A stretch of 64,000 nt of DNA from Halocaridina rubra (taxonomy: Eukaryota; Arthropoda; Malacostraca; Decapoda; Atyidae), in contig JAXCGZ010022676.1 of NCBI GenBank assembly GCA_037179515.1, forward strand, positions 122,501-186,500. Direction: 5' to 3'. The notes beneath the pieces were generated by a model, which worked only from the letters and a program-made list of their open reading frames with translations, was not told the origin of the DNA and made no database searches. Each line of letters opens with the position of its first letter. Position 1 is the stretch's first letter. Positions 21,510 through 32,039 of the stretch are shown piece after piece. The position numbers and the translations under genes were made by a program.

Positions 21510-22650
21510 CATCGAAACTTTCAATGAGGAGAGTTACCTGGACAAGATGATTGCTATGGGTGAGAAATACGGCTATTCCCCAGGACCGACACTCCTCGAG
21601 GGGGCTCATAACAAGATGGCTAAACATCGAGCCAAGCTGAAGAGAAAAGCACATGAACAGGAGCAGGCGCAAGCAAAACGAGAAAGCGAGCAAGCACAAC
21701 ACGATTACAATCAGGTATAGGCACAATCACAATGTAAACATGAGCTTGCACTTGCTCGGCTTTGAGCGGGAACCCCGGACAGTGGAGCTTCACCCGGAAA
21801 TGGGGACCAGCCTCGTGAGAGGCCCCCCCAGTACGGACATACGAAGACGACAGCAAGCAACCGCTCGATACTTACATCTGCTCTTTCGATAGTCTTGCAA
21901 CCGCTAGCGAAGGCACAGAGACTAAGAAGAGTCGTTCGCTGCTCACCTCCATGCCACCCCATCTGCTAGCCCTGGTCAATGAACTCGACCACGGGCAACT
22001 GAGAGACTACGAGAAAGTTAAACACACACTCCTTGCCTCGCAGAACTTTTCACTAGCTGAGTGTCGTGCTAGGTTTGTCTCTGCTTTTCCATTGAAGGTG
22101 GAGAACTGTAGTCCCTTTGGCAACTGCAAGGTTCACCTCTTTAATGATTGGTTACGAGTTGCAAAATGTCCTCTAGAGAAATGTCATCCATTCTTGATGT
22201 TTGATTCAATTTCTAATGACCTCCCTACGGATGTTCTTGCATATGTATGGACGCAGCTGAAGGATGAGATCAACTTTGAGGAAAGTTTAGCTGCTGTGAA
22301 TGAGAACCTCTAGCACAACAAGCCTGGAGTATGTCTCTGTGACCTTATGAAGGCAAGAAGGGCTGATCCAAGGCTCGTCCTCAGAGTGTCATCTCCCCCA
22401 CAGCAGGCCATGATTTTCACCGGAAAGGAGATAGCAGGAATGGGAAGCACATGGGCCCTTCTCAGAAATTCAATCGTCCAGCTCATTCTCCTCACACTCC
22501 TAAGTCTAATTATTGCCATGCACCCACACTCAAGACGGATGACTCAGTAAGACCTAAGCCTGCTTCACCTTCCCAGGGTTATTTCAGCCAAACTCTAGGA
22601 GCCACCACACACCTTCTCTCAGTGGTGGCCCGCATAACTGTCTGGCCACT
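21510..22650 (+). pseudogene. gag remnant
   Basis: The translation starts with a highly charged helical segment (KMAKHRAKLKRKAHEQEQ, near 21620). A capsid-like domain follows at 21951-22313 with the pattern LRDYEKVKHTLLASQNFS, then FNDWLRVAKCPLEKC and a helical end; this spacing is as in gag of many gypsy elements. A stop follows at 22313. Downstream, towards 22650, only traces of a zinc knuckle can be guessed in a shifted frame (SGGPHNCLATHLAHA). Stops at 21718 and others break the frame. Gag would form the particle shell; this copy cannot. Confidence 0.65.
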
Positions 22651-22653
22651 CAC

Positions 22654-23108
22654 TTGGCCCATGCCATAGAAACAAGGCCAGAAAAGGCCACTGAGGATAA
22701 TATCGCAGAACCAGCGTACAAACTTGCCAATGTGGAATTCACCGAACGTGATGATCCCAAGATTATCCCAAAATGCCTAGGAACCATAAATGGTGTGGAA
22801 GCTGAGATAGCCCTCGACGAGAGATTTTTCACGGATGAAGATTTCACCGCTAAGGTTATTCGTGTGCGGGTTGCTGAAGGAGAACCTAAGATACGACACT
22901 GCTGTGTCATTGACCAGGATTGCATATACTACAAGGAAAAAGCCCCAGCTGTGGTATTGATTGGGCTTATATACCCTGTCTTGCTGAGTCGTGTACTGAA
23001 CCTAGCTCCTATCTTCCAGGCCGACCTCTACCATGAGGACATTTTTCAGTGAACATCCCTTGGGTAAAGTCACAACAAGCTCCGACACCAGGAATAGGGA
23101 CAATTTTC
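22654..23108 (+). pseudogene. Protease region, first copy, active-site loop deleted
   Basis: The frame 22654-23052 gives KCLGTINGVEAEIAL followed directly by DERFFTDEDF. The second copy of this region (24.3 kb) has an aspartic-protease style D-T-x-A-S-G segment between those two strings, so this copy has lost the active-site loop. The rest (VIRVRVAEGEPKIRHCCVID, then LNLAPIFQADLYHEDIF) is conserved. Homology to the second copy ends around 23108, where an inverted segment begins. Confidence 0.7.
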
Positions 23109-24288
23109 TTCCTGAGAGAAATATAAATTGCAAATAATCAGAATCTGCAAAATGCAGGGAGTGAGAATTATTTCACTAAGAAAAGAAAAGACAGTAAAAA
23201 GTTACTAAATTTACTATTAAGGTATCTACTACAGCCTCCGGTGACTTTCTAGAGAATACTGAATGAACAAAAGTCTACTACAGAAGGCAAAAAAAAAGAA
23301 TAGAGTAAGTTATGGTGACTTCAATGTTTTTATGAGAGATGAGAGATCCTTTTAAGGGAAAAGAACTAATGAACAAAAATAAATGGGATCCACCACTGAA
23401 ACATATCATACTATCAGTAAAGTGAACAATTCTTATTAAAGAAAAAAATAAATAAATGACACGTAAAACATAAAAGGAATGTGATCAAATTAAAATTTCA
23501 TGCAAATTAAAATCACAATTAAATATATGAAAATATCAATATTTAAGTTTAAGAATTCTTCACATGCAATAAAGCAATAAAATAATATAAAAAAAAAGAT
23601 ACAATACAGTATACGTAAAAGGAAGATTATGAACAAGTCGTCATTTACAGTGGCGACTGGATATAAAATCAGCCTCTTCTATTAAACACTAAACTAAAAT
23701 TTCCGCTATGTTCTGGCTTTCAGAGTCCCACAAAAGGGGAATATAAAACTACAATCAAAGAAATATTTTTCATTTTATTCTTCGTCTTCTATAAGGAATA
23801 ACTTTAATACACATGGATATGTTCCACAAAGGTGAATGGACAAGCTATACTAAAGAAAACTAAGTAAGGCCCATTTTACACGTACGAACTGAAATACCTA
23901 TGTAAGCTAGAATAAAAAAGTACAGTATTAAAGTCATAAAAGATAAACATAAGAATGAACAACACATCAGAGAATTAATCTTTACAGACTAGTTAAACTG
24001 AGGCTAACAGCACCAGCTTCCTCATTTGAGGGTAACGACTGTTGACTTAGTAGATCAGCGAGGTCATTGTCCTTTCCATCAACATGTTGGGCAGTGAATT
24101 TGAAAAGTTTCAGGTAAAGTGCCCACCTTTTCAGCTGAGCATTCGGCTTGTCTGCAGTCTGTAAATATATAAGAGGAAGGTGGTCGGTTCTCAGTGTAAA
24201 ATGTCGGCCATACAGATGGACTTCAAATTTCTTTATGGCCCAATAAGCGGCCAGAGCTTCCTTCTCCACAGTGGAGTTATTCCGCTCT
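23109..24288 (-). mobile_element. Inverted 3' segment of the same LTR family (RNase H plus 3' flank)
   Basis: Read on the minus strand it contains the RNase H C-terminal part (STVEKEAL, HLYGRHFTLRTDHLPLIYL, AQHVDGKDNDLADLL), a stop at 23982, and about 870 bases of 3' sequence. All of it is collinear with 27485-28770 on the plus strand, at roughly 80% by eye. It lacks the SINE found at 27838-28007, so it records the empty site. It lies between two copies of the protease region, so the element is a mosaic of at least two copies. Confidence 0.85.
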
Positions 24289-24640
24289 GTCAATGTGCAA
24301 TTTACCGAACATGATGATCCTGAGATGGTCCCAATGTGCCTAGGAACCATAAACGGTGTGGAAGCTGAGATACCCCTCGACACACGGGCCAGTGGCATAT
24401 TTCTTGATGAGAGATTTTTCATGGACTAAGACTTCACCTGCAAGGTCATTCGTGCGCGGGTTGCGAGAGAGAACTTCAGATATGACACTGCTCTGTCATT
24501 GACCTGGATAGCAAATACTATAAGAGGAAAGCCCAACTGTGGCATTGATTGGGTTTATGTACCCTGTCTGGCTGGGTCGTGTACTGAACCTTGCTCCTAT
24601 CTTCCAGGCCGACCTCTACCATGAGGACATTTTTCAGTGA
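24289..24640 (+). pseudogene. Protease region, second copy, mutated D-T-R-A-S-G
   Basis: It starts with EHDDPEMVP CLGTINGVEAE-like sequence (24301-24375) and contains LDTRASGIFLDERFF, followed by a stop in the DERFFMD segment at 24427. The expected Gly after D-T is Arg. The downstream part is shifted in frame relative to the first copy. It leads directly into the integrase region, so this is the protease that belongs to the pol region on the right. Confidence 0.7.
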
Positions 24641-26100
24641 AAATCCCTTGGGCAAAGTCCCAACAAGCCATTTCAGCAGCAACTACTGGCTCTGATGCTA
24701 GGAATTTGGACAATTCTCCAACTGACTCCATTGACTCTGCCGCAGTTAGTACACGTAATGTGGAACATGGAGAGTTTCCTCCTCCTTTACCAGATGATGC
24801 ACCTCTAGAGACACTGAAATCTCATCCAGACTTTGCCAAACTGCAACAGGAATCCTCCAGCCTCAATTGCTGGATGAGAGGAGGAGGCCAGATCACTTAC
24901 TCCCTTGAAGATGGAGTCCTTTATAGGCATTCGACTAAAGATGACCACACCTTTAAACAGTTGGTGGTGCCCGCCGCTTCGTTGTACCGCCAGGCTATGT
25001 ATGTGGCACACCATTTACTTCTGAGCAGACACAGAGACAAAGCAAAAACTCAGCATCCTTCAGAAGGCTTTTGCATTGCCAAACATGTATGCCGAGGTAG
25101 ACAAATATGTGGGCTACTGCCCGGTCAGTCAATCCACCTCTACGGCACCGGTACTGAAAGTCCCCAAGGGCATAACTATGCTCTCAACGGAGCCATTTTC
25201 CAAGGTCACTATTGACATATAAGGTCCTAAATAAGCCAGCTTCAGCCACAGGGAAACAGTCCCTCCTGATATACGTTGGCCTGGCAACAAGGTACCCAGA
25301 TGCAGTGCCACTATCTTCTGTCATGACCAAAATAGTCGCTCAGGCCCTATTAGAAATCTTCTTCAGGGTCAGATTCCCTGAGCAGACTTCTGACAATGGA
25401 AGTCAGTTTACAAGTAGGCACTTTGAGGTTTTCTGTTAACTCTTAGAAATTATGCATATTCATACGAGTGTATATCATGCCCAATCAAGTGGAGTATGTG
25501 AACGCTATAACAGGACATTCAAACGATGTTTGCACAAGCTATTGATAGATATACCCAGGCAGTGGGACAAGTACGTCCCCGCTGCACTTTTTCTCCTTCA
25601 GAGACACGCCCCACGACACTACTGGATACTCCCCTTTCGAGTTGATTTATGGTCATAAGGTCATAGGCCAAGTGGAATTCTTGGTAAAATGTTGGGACTC
25701 ACCTACCATCAAGGATGACAATAGGGATGTCCATGAGTATGTTTTGAAGTTTTCGTCCCATCTCAAAAAGGCCTGGAAAACTGCACAATTAGCTATTAAG
25801 GGTCACCGGAAGATTGCCAAGCTCCTCTTTGACAAGCGTGCCTGGCATCCTGCCCTGAAACCTGAAGATCGAGCTCTGTTCCTTCTTCCAACATATACTC
25901 GTGAGCTCATGCTATGCTGAAAAGGACCGTACAATGAGGTACACCATGTGACCCCCAACAATTACGTGTTAAATGTTTATGGCAAAACTGAAAATACCAC
26001 AGTAACCAGCTGAAGCTGTATCATGAGGATCTGGAGGCCCACAGGGATCCTGCACTGGCACTCTCAGCAACCCCTATTGGTGCCCTCAGCAGCAACATTA
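24641..26100 (+). pseudogene. Gypsy-type integrase, broken, upstream of RT
   Basis: From about 24800 the frame gives DFAKLQQE, then the zinc-binding H2C2 region (VAHHLLLSRHRDKAKTQ; YCPV followed by Ser instead of the second Cys, in a shifted frame near 25120). The core follows: VTID- with a TAA just after it at 25218, then LLIYVGLATRYPDAVPLSS, SDNGSQFTSRHFEVFC (25388-25435) and YHAQSSGVCERYNRTFKR, giving the D, D and E positions. C-terminal segments RAWHPALKPED, and GPYNEVHHVTPNNYVLNVYG at about 25927-25990, resemble the GPY/F module. There are at least three frame breaks. Normally it would join element DNA to the host chromosome. Confidence 0.8.
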
Positions 26101-26360
26101 CCTCCGAGGCTGCAGCAATACAGGTGCTCCATTATAGCCACCCCTTACCTCCTATATTAGAGTACTCCTCCCTTGCTGTGGAGATAGACTTACAGGAGTG
26201 GAGTTTTTCGGAAGAAGCCCCTCTGACTGCAGCCACTACCTTCGCAGTTAAGATGTAACCTTAACTTTTGATGATGGTATGGATCCTGCCATTCCCACAC
26301 ACCGAGAGGAAAGTGTGAGTAATTGCATTATTACTCCAGACTGCAACCGAGTCAACAGGA
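26101..26360 (+). other. Pol linker between IN and RT
   Basis: Continuous low-similarity pol sequence (HRDPALALSATPIGALSS and similar). It connects the integrase C-terminus to the RT start without any LTR, UTR or junction signature. This supports one collinear pol gene rather than two joined elements. Confidence 0.5.
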
Positions 26361-27776
26361 GCAGCTAAACAAACTATTAGAGGACTACGAGAATATCTTC
26401 AACGACCTCCCAGGCACTAATGTTACCCTTTAGCATCATGTCAGATTGACTGACCCAGGACCATTTTGGCATTCCTATGGCCTTCCCCACCAGCTGTCCA
26501 TAGAGCTGAAGGAAGACTTGACACTTGGGTCCAACTCGAAATAGTTGAAAAGAGTATTTCGCCTTGGTGTTTGCGGTTACTGGCAGTGCATAAGCTAGAT
26601 GGCAGTCACAGGTTCTATCTCGACTGTCGTAAGCTTAACTCCCGTACCATCTTTGATGGAGAGCCCATTGCCGACGCCGAACATGCTTTCTCGTTACTCT
26701 CCCAAGCCAGCTACCTATCCAGATTGGATCTGGCCAGTGGATTTTGGCAAGTCCCGCTGAGCAAGACTACAAAGCCTCTAACAGCCTTTTCCACAAGATA
26801 CGGTCTGTACCAGTTCAGGGTCATGCCTTTTGGTATGATTGAATGTAACTGGCTGCATCAGTCGACTCATGATGACAGTATTGCAGGACCTCGACTATGC
26901 TTTGTAATTTATAGACTACATCCTGGTGCATTCTCAGGATTGGTCATCGCACCTCGCTACTTTCGCAGATTTCTTGCCTGTCTGAAACAGCATGGACTTC
27001 ATTTAAATCCTTCCATATGCGAGATTGGTGTCACATAATTGTAATATCTCGGCAACTTGGTGGGAGAAGGAGTTATGTCCTCTTTACAGGACACGATGCA
27101 AGTGATTAAGGATATGGAGAAACCTGCTATTGTCACTCATCGCCGATCATTCCTGGGTAGTATCAGCTACTACCAATGGTTCATTCCACACTTTAATACT
27201 ATCGTTGCCTCTTTACAGCACATGACCTCCTCAAAGCGAGGTAAAACCTCCCCTGTCCAATGGACAGACAAGGTGGAGAGAACATTTTTCAAGCTTTCAG
27301 AGGTATTGGCAGGTGAGCCAGTACTACAACTGGTAAGCCCCAATTTTCCCTTTATCTTGAAGACTGACACCTCAGACAAAGGCCTGGGCACCGTGCTTTT
27401 GCAAGCCCGGTCGGACAACTCAGCAGAAGTAGCTCCAGTGCGATATGCAAGTCACAGGCTTAGCCCTGAAAAGCGTATTTACTCCACCGTGGAGAAGGAA
27501 GCTCTGGTCACTTATTGGGCCATAAAGAAATTTGACGTCCATTTGTATGGCCGACATTTTACACTGAGAACTGACCACCTTCCTCTTATATATTTATGGC
27601 CTGCAGACAATCTGAATCCTCGGCTAAAAAGATGGGCACTTTACCTGAATCTATTCAAAGTCACTGCCCAACATGTTGATGGAAAGGACAATGACCTCAC
27701 TGATCTACTAAGTCGACGGTCGTTACCCTCAAATGATAAAGCTGGTGCTATTAGCCTCAGCTTAACTAGTCTGTAA
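26361..27776 (+). pseudogene. Ty3/gypsy reverse transcriptase plus RNase H, broken
   Basis: The RT starts with QEQLNKLLEDYENIFND and HHVRLTDPGPF (near 26365-26465). It continues with DGSHRFYLDCRKLN, SRLDLASGFWQVPLS (block containing the first catalytic Asp), FSTRYGLYQFRVMPFGM, then a shifted frame in which the catalytic FIDD reads FIDY near 26905-26925. SRRSFLGSISYYQWFIPHF and VQWTDKVERTFF lead into the RNase H (LKTDTSDKGLG; YSTVEKEALVTYWA; LRTDHLPL; DNDLTDLLSRRS), and a stop follows at 27774-27776. No integrase follows. The lost second Asp and several frame shifts make it inactive. Confidence 0.87.
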
Positions 27777-27837
27777 AAATTACTTCTCTGATGTGTTGTT
27801 TATTTTTATGTTTATCTTTATATCTTTAAAGTTAAAA

Positions 27838-28007
27838 GTTAAAGTTTGCTGGGTTTAAGCCCTCCTATCAGAGGCATTGCCCCTGCTCTGGCGGGCATCA
27901 GCCGGTGCAAGCCCCATCCCCCCACTGTGGAGCCCAGCCAAAGCAGTAACTTCCTTAGTAAACAGCTTAAGCTCTCAGTCTTGGACGGGAACCGATCATG
28001 TACTTGT
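27838..28007 (-). mobile_element. SINE family C (tRNA-Ala-like), inserted after pol
   Basis: It shares AAGTTTGCTGGGTTT, CTCTGGCGGGCATCAGCC, AAGCCCCATCCCC and GTAAACAGCTTAAGCTCT with copies at 48155 and 49720. The tRNA-like head of the family, best seen at 49.8 kb, is truncated here: the match ends near GGAACCGATCATG. The inverted relative at 23.1-24.3 kb lacks it, which supports a true insertion. Confidence 0.75.
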
Positions 28008-28625
28008 AAAATGGGTTTTACTAAGTTTCCTTTAGCATAGCGTTTTTATGCACCCTTGTGGAATGTTCCCATGTGTATTAACATTATTCCTTATCAAAGA
28101 ATAATTCTTTGATTGTAGTTTCATATTCCTATTTGTGAGACTCTAAGAGCCAGAATGTGGTGGAAACTCTTAGTTTAGTGTTGAATAGCTGAAGCTGTTT
28201 TAAATCCAGTCGCCACTGTTAAGGATGACTAGGTTCAAAATTTTCCTTTTACTTACATTGTATTTTTTTTTTTTTAGTATTTTATTGCCTTATTGCGTGT
28301 GAAGAATTCTTAAACTTAAATATTGATATTCTCTGATAGTTAATTGTGATTTTAATTTTCTTGATATTTACAGTTGATCACATTCCTTTTATGTTTTGCA
28401 TGTCACTTAATGGGTTTGTTTTAATATAAGAATTTGTTCACTTTATTGATAGTATGATATGTTCCAGTGGTGGATCCCATTTTGTTTTTTTCCATTTGTT
28501 CTTTTCCCTTAAAAGGATCTCTCATCCCTCAAAATAACACTGAAGTCACCATAACTTCCTCTGTTCTTTTTTTGCCTTATGTAGTAAAATTTTGTTAATC
28601 TAGTTTTCTCTAGAAAGGGCCTTTT
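28008..28625 (+). other. 3' untranslated region of the LTR element
   Basis: This AT-rich stretch is collinear with the inverted segment at 23.2-23.9 kb. It ends with a purine-containing AGAAAGGGCC just before the LTR start TGACAG, a possible but weak polypurine tract. Confidence 0.55.
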
Positions 28626-30852
28626 TGACAGATTGTTTTGCTCAAAGTCACCTGAGGCTGTAGTAGATGCCTTATTAGTTATTTAGTTGACTTATAACAT
28701 TCTTTTCTTTTCTTACCAAAATAAAATCTCACTCCTTGCATTTTGAAGAAAATGATTATTTGCAATTTATATTTCAGTACAGCACTAATTTTAAACATAG
28801 CTTGTTTAATATTCTTTTACGTGTAGTAAGCATGATCCCAATATGAAAACTCCCTCCTATATCTCTGTTTTCTTCTTTTTCTTTTTTCTCATGAACGATG
28901 CCATAATCCTAGCGAGTCTGTTAGATATGTTGTTTACGCAATTTTTTTATTGTAAAATTGCTTTTGCTGATATATTTTTCTATATTATACAAACTGCTCT
29001 TGCTGATAATTTTGTTATAAATTTGACCCTGTTGATATGTCATTACCCTGTCTAGATACATTTCAGTAGCTTCTTTACTATTTGCATATTTAATATTCCG
29101 TCTCATGCAACAGAAAGAATGCTCTGCAGGTATTTCGCCAGTAACCTCTTTTGCCCATGTATATTTCTCGTTTCTTTTGTTTGCTTCCGCTTGTTGCACC
29201 TAAAATACTCTCTCTCCCTTTCATCTCTGCCATAATTGCCTGTCAGGGACCACCACTACAGTAGGCCCTCGAATTTTATATGAACGAGTTACTGCTCTGA
29301 ATGTATACCCTACAGGCTGACCAAATGATGATGTCACCAGAGACACACTTGATCTCTCTCAATTGGCGGCCAAACATCCCAGACGCAAGATCTCACCTCA
29401 GCAGTCACTCTTACTTCAAACCTTATGTATGTGGCATCTTCACAGGAATTCATCTGGCACAAACAGGGTAAGAGATATTGTATGATAAAGCTCGTTGCTT
29501 AAGCAAATTGGGAATTTGAGAAACTGGTTAAATTCAATTCTGGTCAAATTTGTTACTGGTCAAATCCTAAGATATTCTTCTCAGTTCAATTCCCCTACAA
29601 AATGCACTCTTGTAGATTACCTAACTGGGATTTCACTTGTCAAATTTAATTCCTTGACCTGGAAATTACTGCCGATGTACATTGATAAGAAATTTCTTTC
29701 ATTGCGGGTGCCAATGTAAACTTTCGCCCTCAGAAGATTTTCTCATGACCACATAAAAGTCTATCCCTTCTCCTAACGAATTCTAATTTCATTTCACTCC
29801 ATTCTATCATCGTAAATTAAGTGTTTTACATCAATACTCGTAAATAAAGTTTTTTTTTTTTTTTTGGCTATAAATTGCAAATAATTAATAATTTAAATAA
29901 AGTGTTTTATGCTATAACTTGCAAATATTTAATAAGTAATTTTGCCCTGTTAGCATTGCAAATGTTTCTTGTTAACCACAATTTAATGAATACATACTGT
30001 ATTTATCCTGCTGATTTTTCATTAATTGGGAATAAAGTGTTTTGAGTTATAAGTTGCAAATACTTCACAAGGTGGTTTTGCCCCTTTGGCATTGGAAATA
30101 TTGTTTTGCTAACCAAAATTGAATGAATGAATATTTATTTCGTAGATTCTTTCTTTATCGTAAATAAAGTGTTTTACTATATAAATTGCAAATAATTAAT
30201 AAGCGATTTTGCCCTATTGGCATTGCCAACGTGTATGGTTGCCCACAATTTAAGGAATACATTTGTCTCGCTTATTCTTCATTTATTGTGAATAAATTGT
30301 TTTACGCTAATGCCGGCAAATAATTAATTATTTTTATGCTCTTTTGGTAGCGTAAATATTTCTGGTTTGTTGTGACTAACCAATATATTTTCATCCAGTA
30401 GAATAATATTGGAAACTCATTCTTTGTGTGCTCGTGCCTTCAGTTTTCCCATTATTAATGGTGTGTCATTTATGTTTCTGTAATTGCAGTGTCCTCTATA
30501 CTACTCTGCCTGTGTGACAAAGGTGATCGTCGAGTTGAGGCCAAAGTCTTAGCATTCGTTTGTGGTGCCGGAAATCGAAATCGTGCTCACCACCTCCGGG
30601 ATTCGAGGCAGCACTCCATAAATTTAATTTTTTAAATTTGTTCCAGTTTTCCAAATAATAATTATTTTCTTAATGTGTCATTGCATTTCCAAAATTAAAA
30701 GAAAGTTGAATTCTGAGTTACATTTCACCGAGTAGTGGTATTCAGAGGCACAAACAAGCAATATTTGTCATGTCTGTTTGTGAGCTATTAACCAAAATCC
30801 GTACCTTGAGTCTCCTTAGTAAAACATAAACTTAACAACAGCCTCCACACAC
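28626..30852 (+). repeat. 3' LTR
   Basis: It starts at TGACAGATTGTTTTGCTC, which matches the start of the solo LTR (TGACAGAGTGTTTCGCTC, 44723). It ends near CAACAGCCTCCACACA, matching the 5' LTR end next to the PBS. It contains several units with AATAAAGTGTTTT, GCAAATAATTAATAAG and ACCACAATTTAATGAATAC, and the block with TCCGGGATTCGAGGCAGC at 30580-30610. The ends are estimated to within about 10 bases. No target-site duplication could be verified. Confidence 0.75.
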
Positions 30853-31799
30853 CTACCATCATAGATATCAATACCAGTACTTTAATCATAAAGAAGACTA
30901 TCATTCAGACTTATTTTGAAATATCTTTTCATATTTCAAGTGATTCAGTTAACACCAAATATTAATTTCCTTGTATTACTAACTGTTCAGAGCTAATTTT
31001 ATGATGGCAAACTATATAATGTGAATAACTAATTCTTTTATTATTTTTCTATATATACATATATAATATAAGGAGAAATACTATTGTTTTCTTATCATAA
31101 CAACAAATCCCAAGGAATTTAGAACAGGATATAATTCCAATTTGATTAGTGAAGACTGCATATGCTATGCTTAAATATTTTACATACAAGTAAAAATGCA
31201 TGAAGAATAAAAGTTGAAAATAAAAAGAGAAAATATTTAGGGTGACAACAAGCAAATAAAAAAATAATAAAGATTGGGAGCACACGGGTATTATACTATC
31301 TAGCTTTGCCTCGACCTTACATAAGTTTTTCTTTAGCAAGGAAAGAAAATGTCATGGAGGAAGAGATCTTCCAGCCTTTCCCAGGGAAATAAATGTATAG
31401 TTCTTTAATTATAACTAGGAAACTGGGAAAAATCAATTTGATATAATCTAATTTAACGCAGTTTAATCTAATCAAATTCCCTTTTCACTACCACCATCAT
31501 TCTTTAATTTCATGTAATGTTATTTTTTTTTTCATGACGTTACTCAGCTTTATAGCTGTTGTAGTTAATTATTCCTGTATAGACTGAATATAAAAAGAGT
31601 ATACTGCTATTATATTATAATTATAATTACTATTCAAGATTAATAACACTTGAAAAACTCAACATACTGTTTTAAAATGTACATCATGAAGATCACAAAA
31701 GCTGTGTTTTAATAGTTTTCTATAATGTACTAACTTAATCTACTAAATTGAAAGTGTCTATTACACAAAACTACACCATTATATCATACTCTGTTGTAA
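30853..31799. other. AT-rich unassigned region
   Basis: No gene, RNA or repeat match was found. Open frames here are short and AT-driven. Confidence 0.5.
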
Positions 31800-31802
31800 A
31801 AT

Positions 31803-31995
31803 TAGATCACAGTAGCGCAGTGAATGGAGTGCTCTACTCATGAAGTGACAAACTCTTATGAGAGCCCACCATGGGGTATTAGGAAGGGTATCCAGCCTTT
31901 ATTCCCAAGCTCCAACCTGTCTACTCGTATGTACACCCCATTCGAACGGGGATTACCGTTGCCACATAATGCCAAGCAACAATCATACTCTTTTG
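31803..31995 (+). mobile_element. SINE family B, full plus copy
   Basis: The head has TAGCGCAGTGAATGGAGTGC, an A-box-like start, and a decayed B box (ATGAGAGCCCACCATGG). The family body follows: GGGTATTAGGAAGGGTATCC, GCTCCAACCTGTCTAC, CCCATTCGAACGGGGATTA, GCCACATAATG. Confidence 0.7.
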
Positions 31996-32039
31996 GTTAG
32001 ACTTACAAACTTCATCTTGGCGATAAGTGATGTCAGATG

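Larger units (their letters stand above)
19276..30852 (+). mobile_element. Degenerate Ty3/gypsy-type LTR retrotransposon with IN before RT
   Basis: The element runs from a truncated 5' LTR (19276-20405), through a tRNA-Lys-like primer binding site (20413-20430), leader, gag, protease remnants, integrase (24.8-26.1 kb), reverse transcriptase and RNase H (26.3-27.8 kb), to a 3' LTR (about 28626-30852). The domain types are of the gypsy kind, but the order PR-IN-RT-RH is that of Ty1/copia elements. An inverted piece carrying another RNase H and its 3' flank sits at 23109-24288. Every ORF is broken. A SINE has inserted after pol. Confidence 0.85.

Noticed and set aside
28843..29055. 70-residue hydrophobic frame in the 3' LTR
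   Set aside because: AT-rich, Phe/Leu-dominated translation without conservation in the solo LTR.
19276..30852. Endogenous retrovirus with envelope gene
   Set aside because: No frame with signal peptide, surface/transmembrane organisation or fusion-peptide-like segment was seen between pol and the 3' LTR. The interval is noncoding and holds a SINE.
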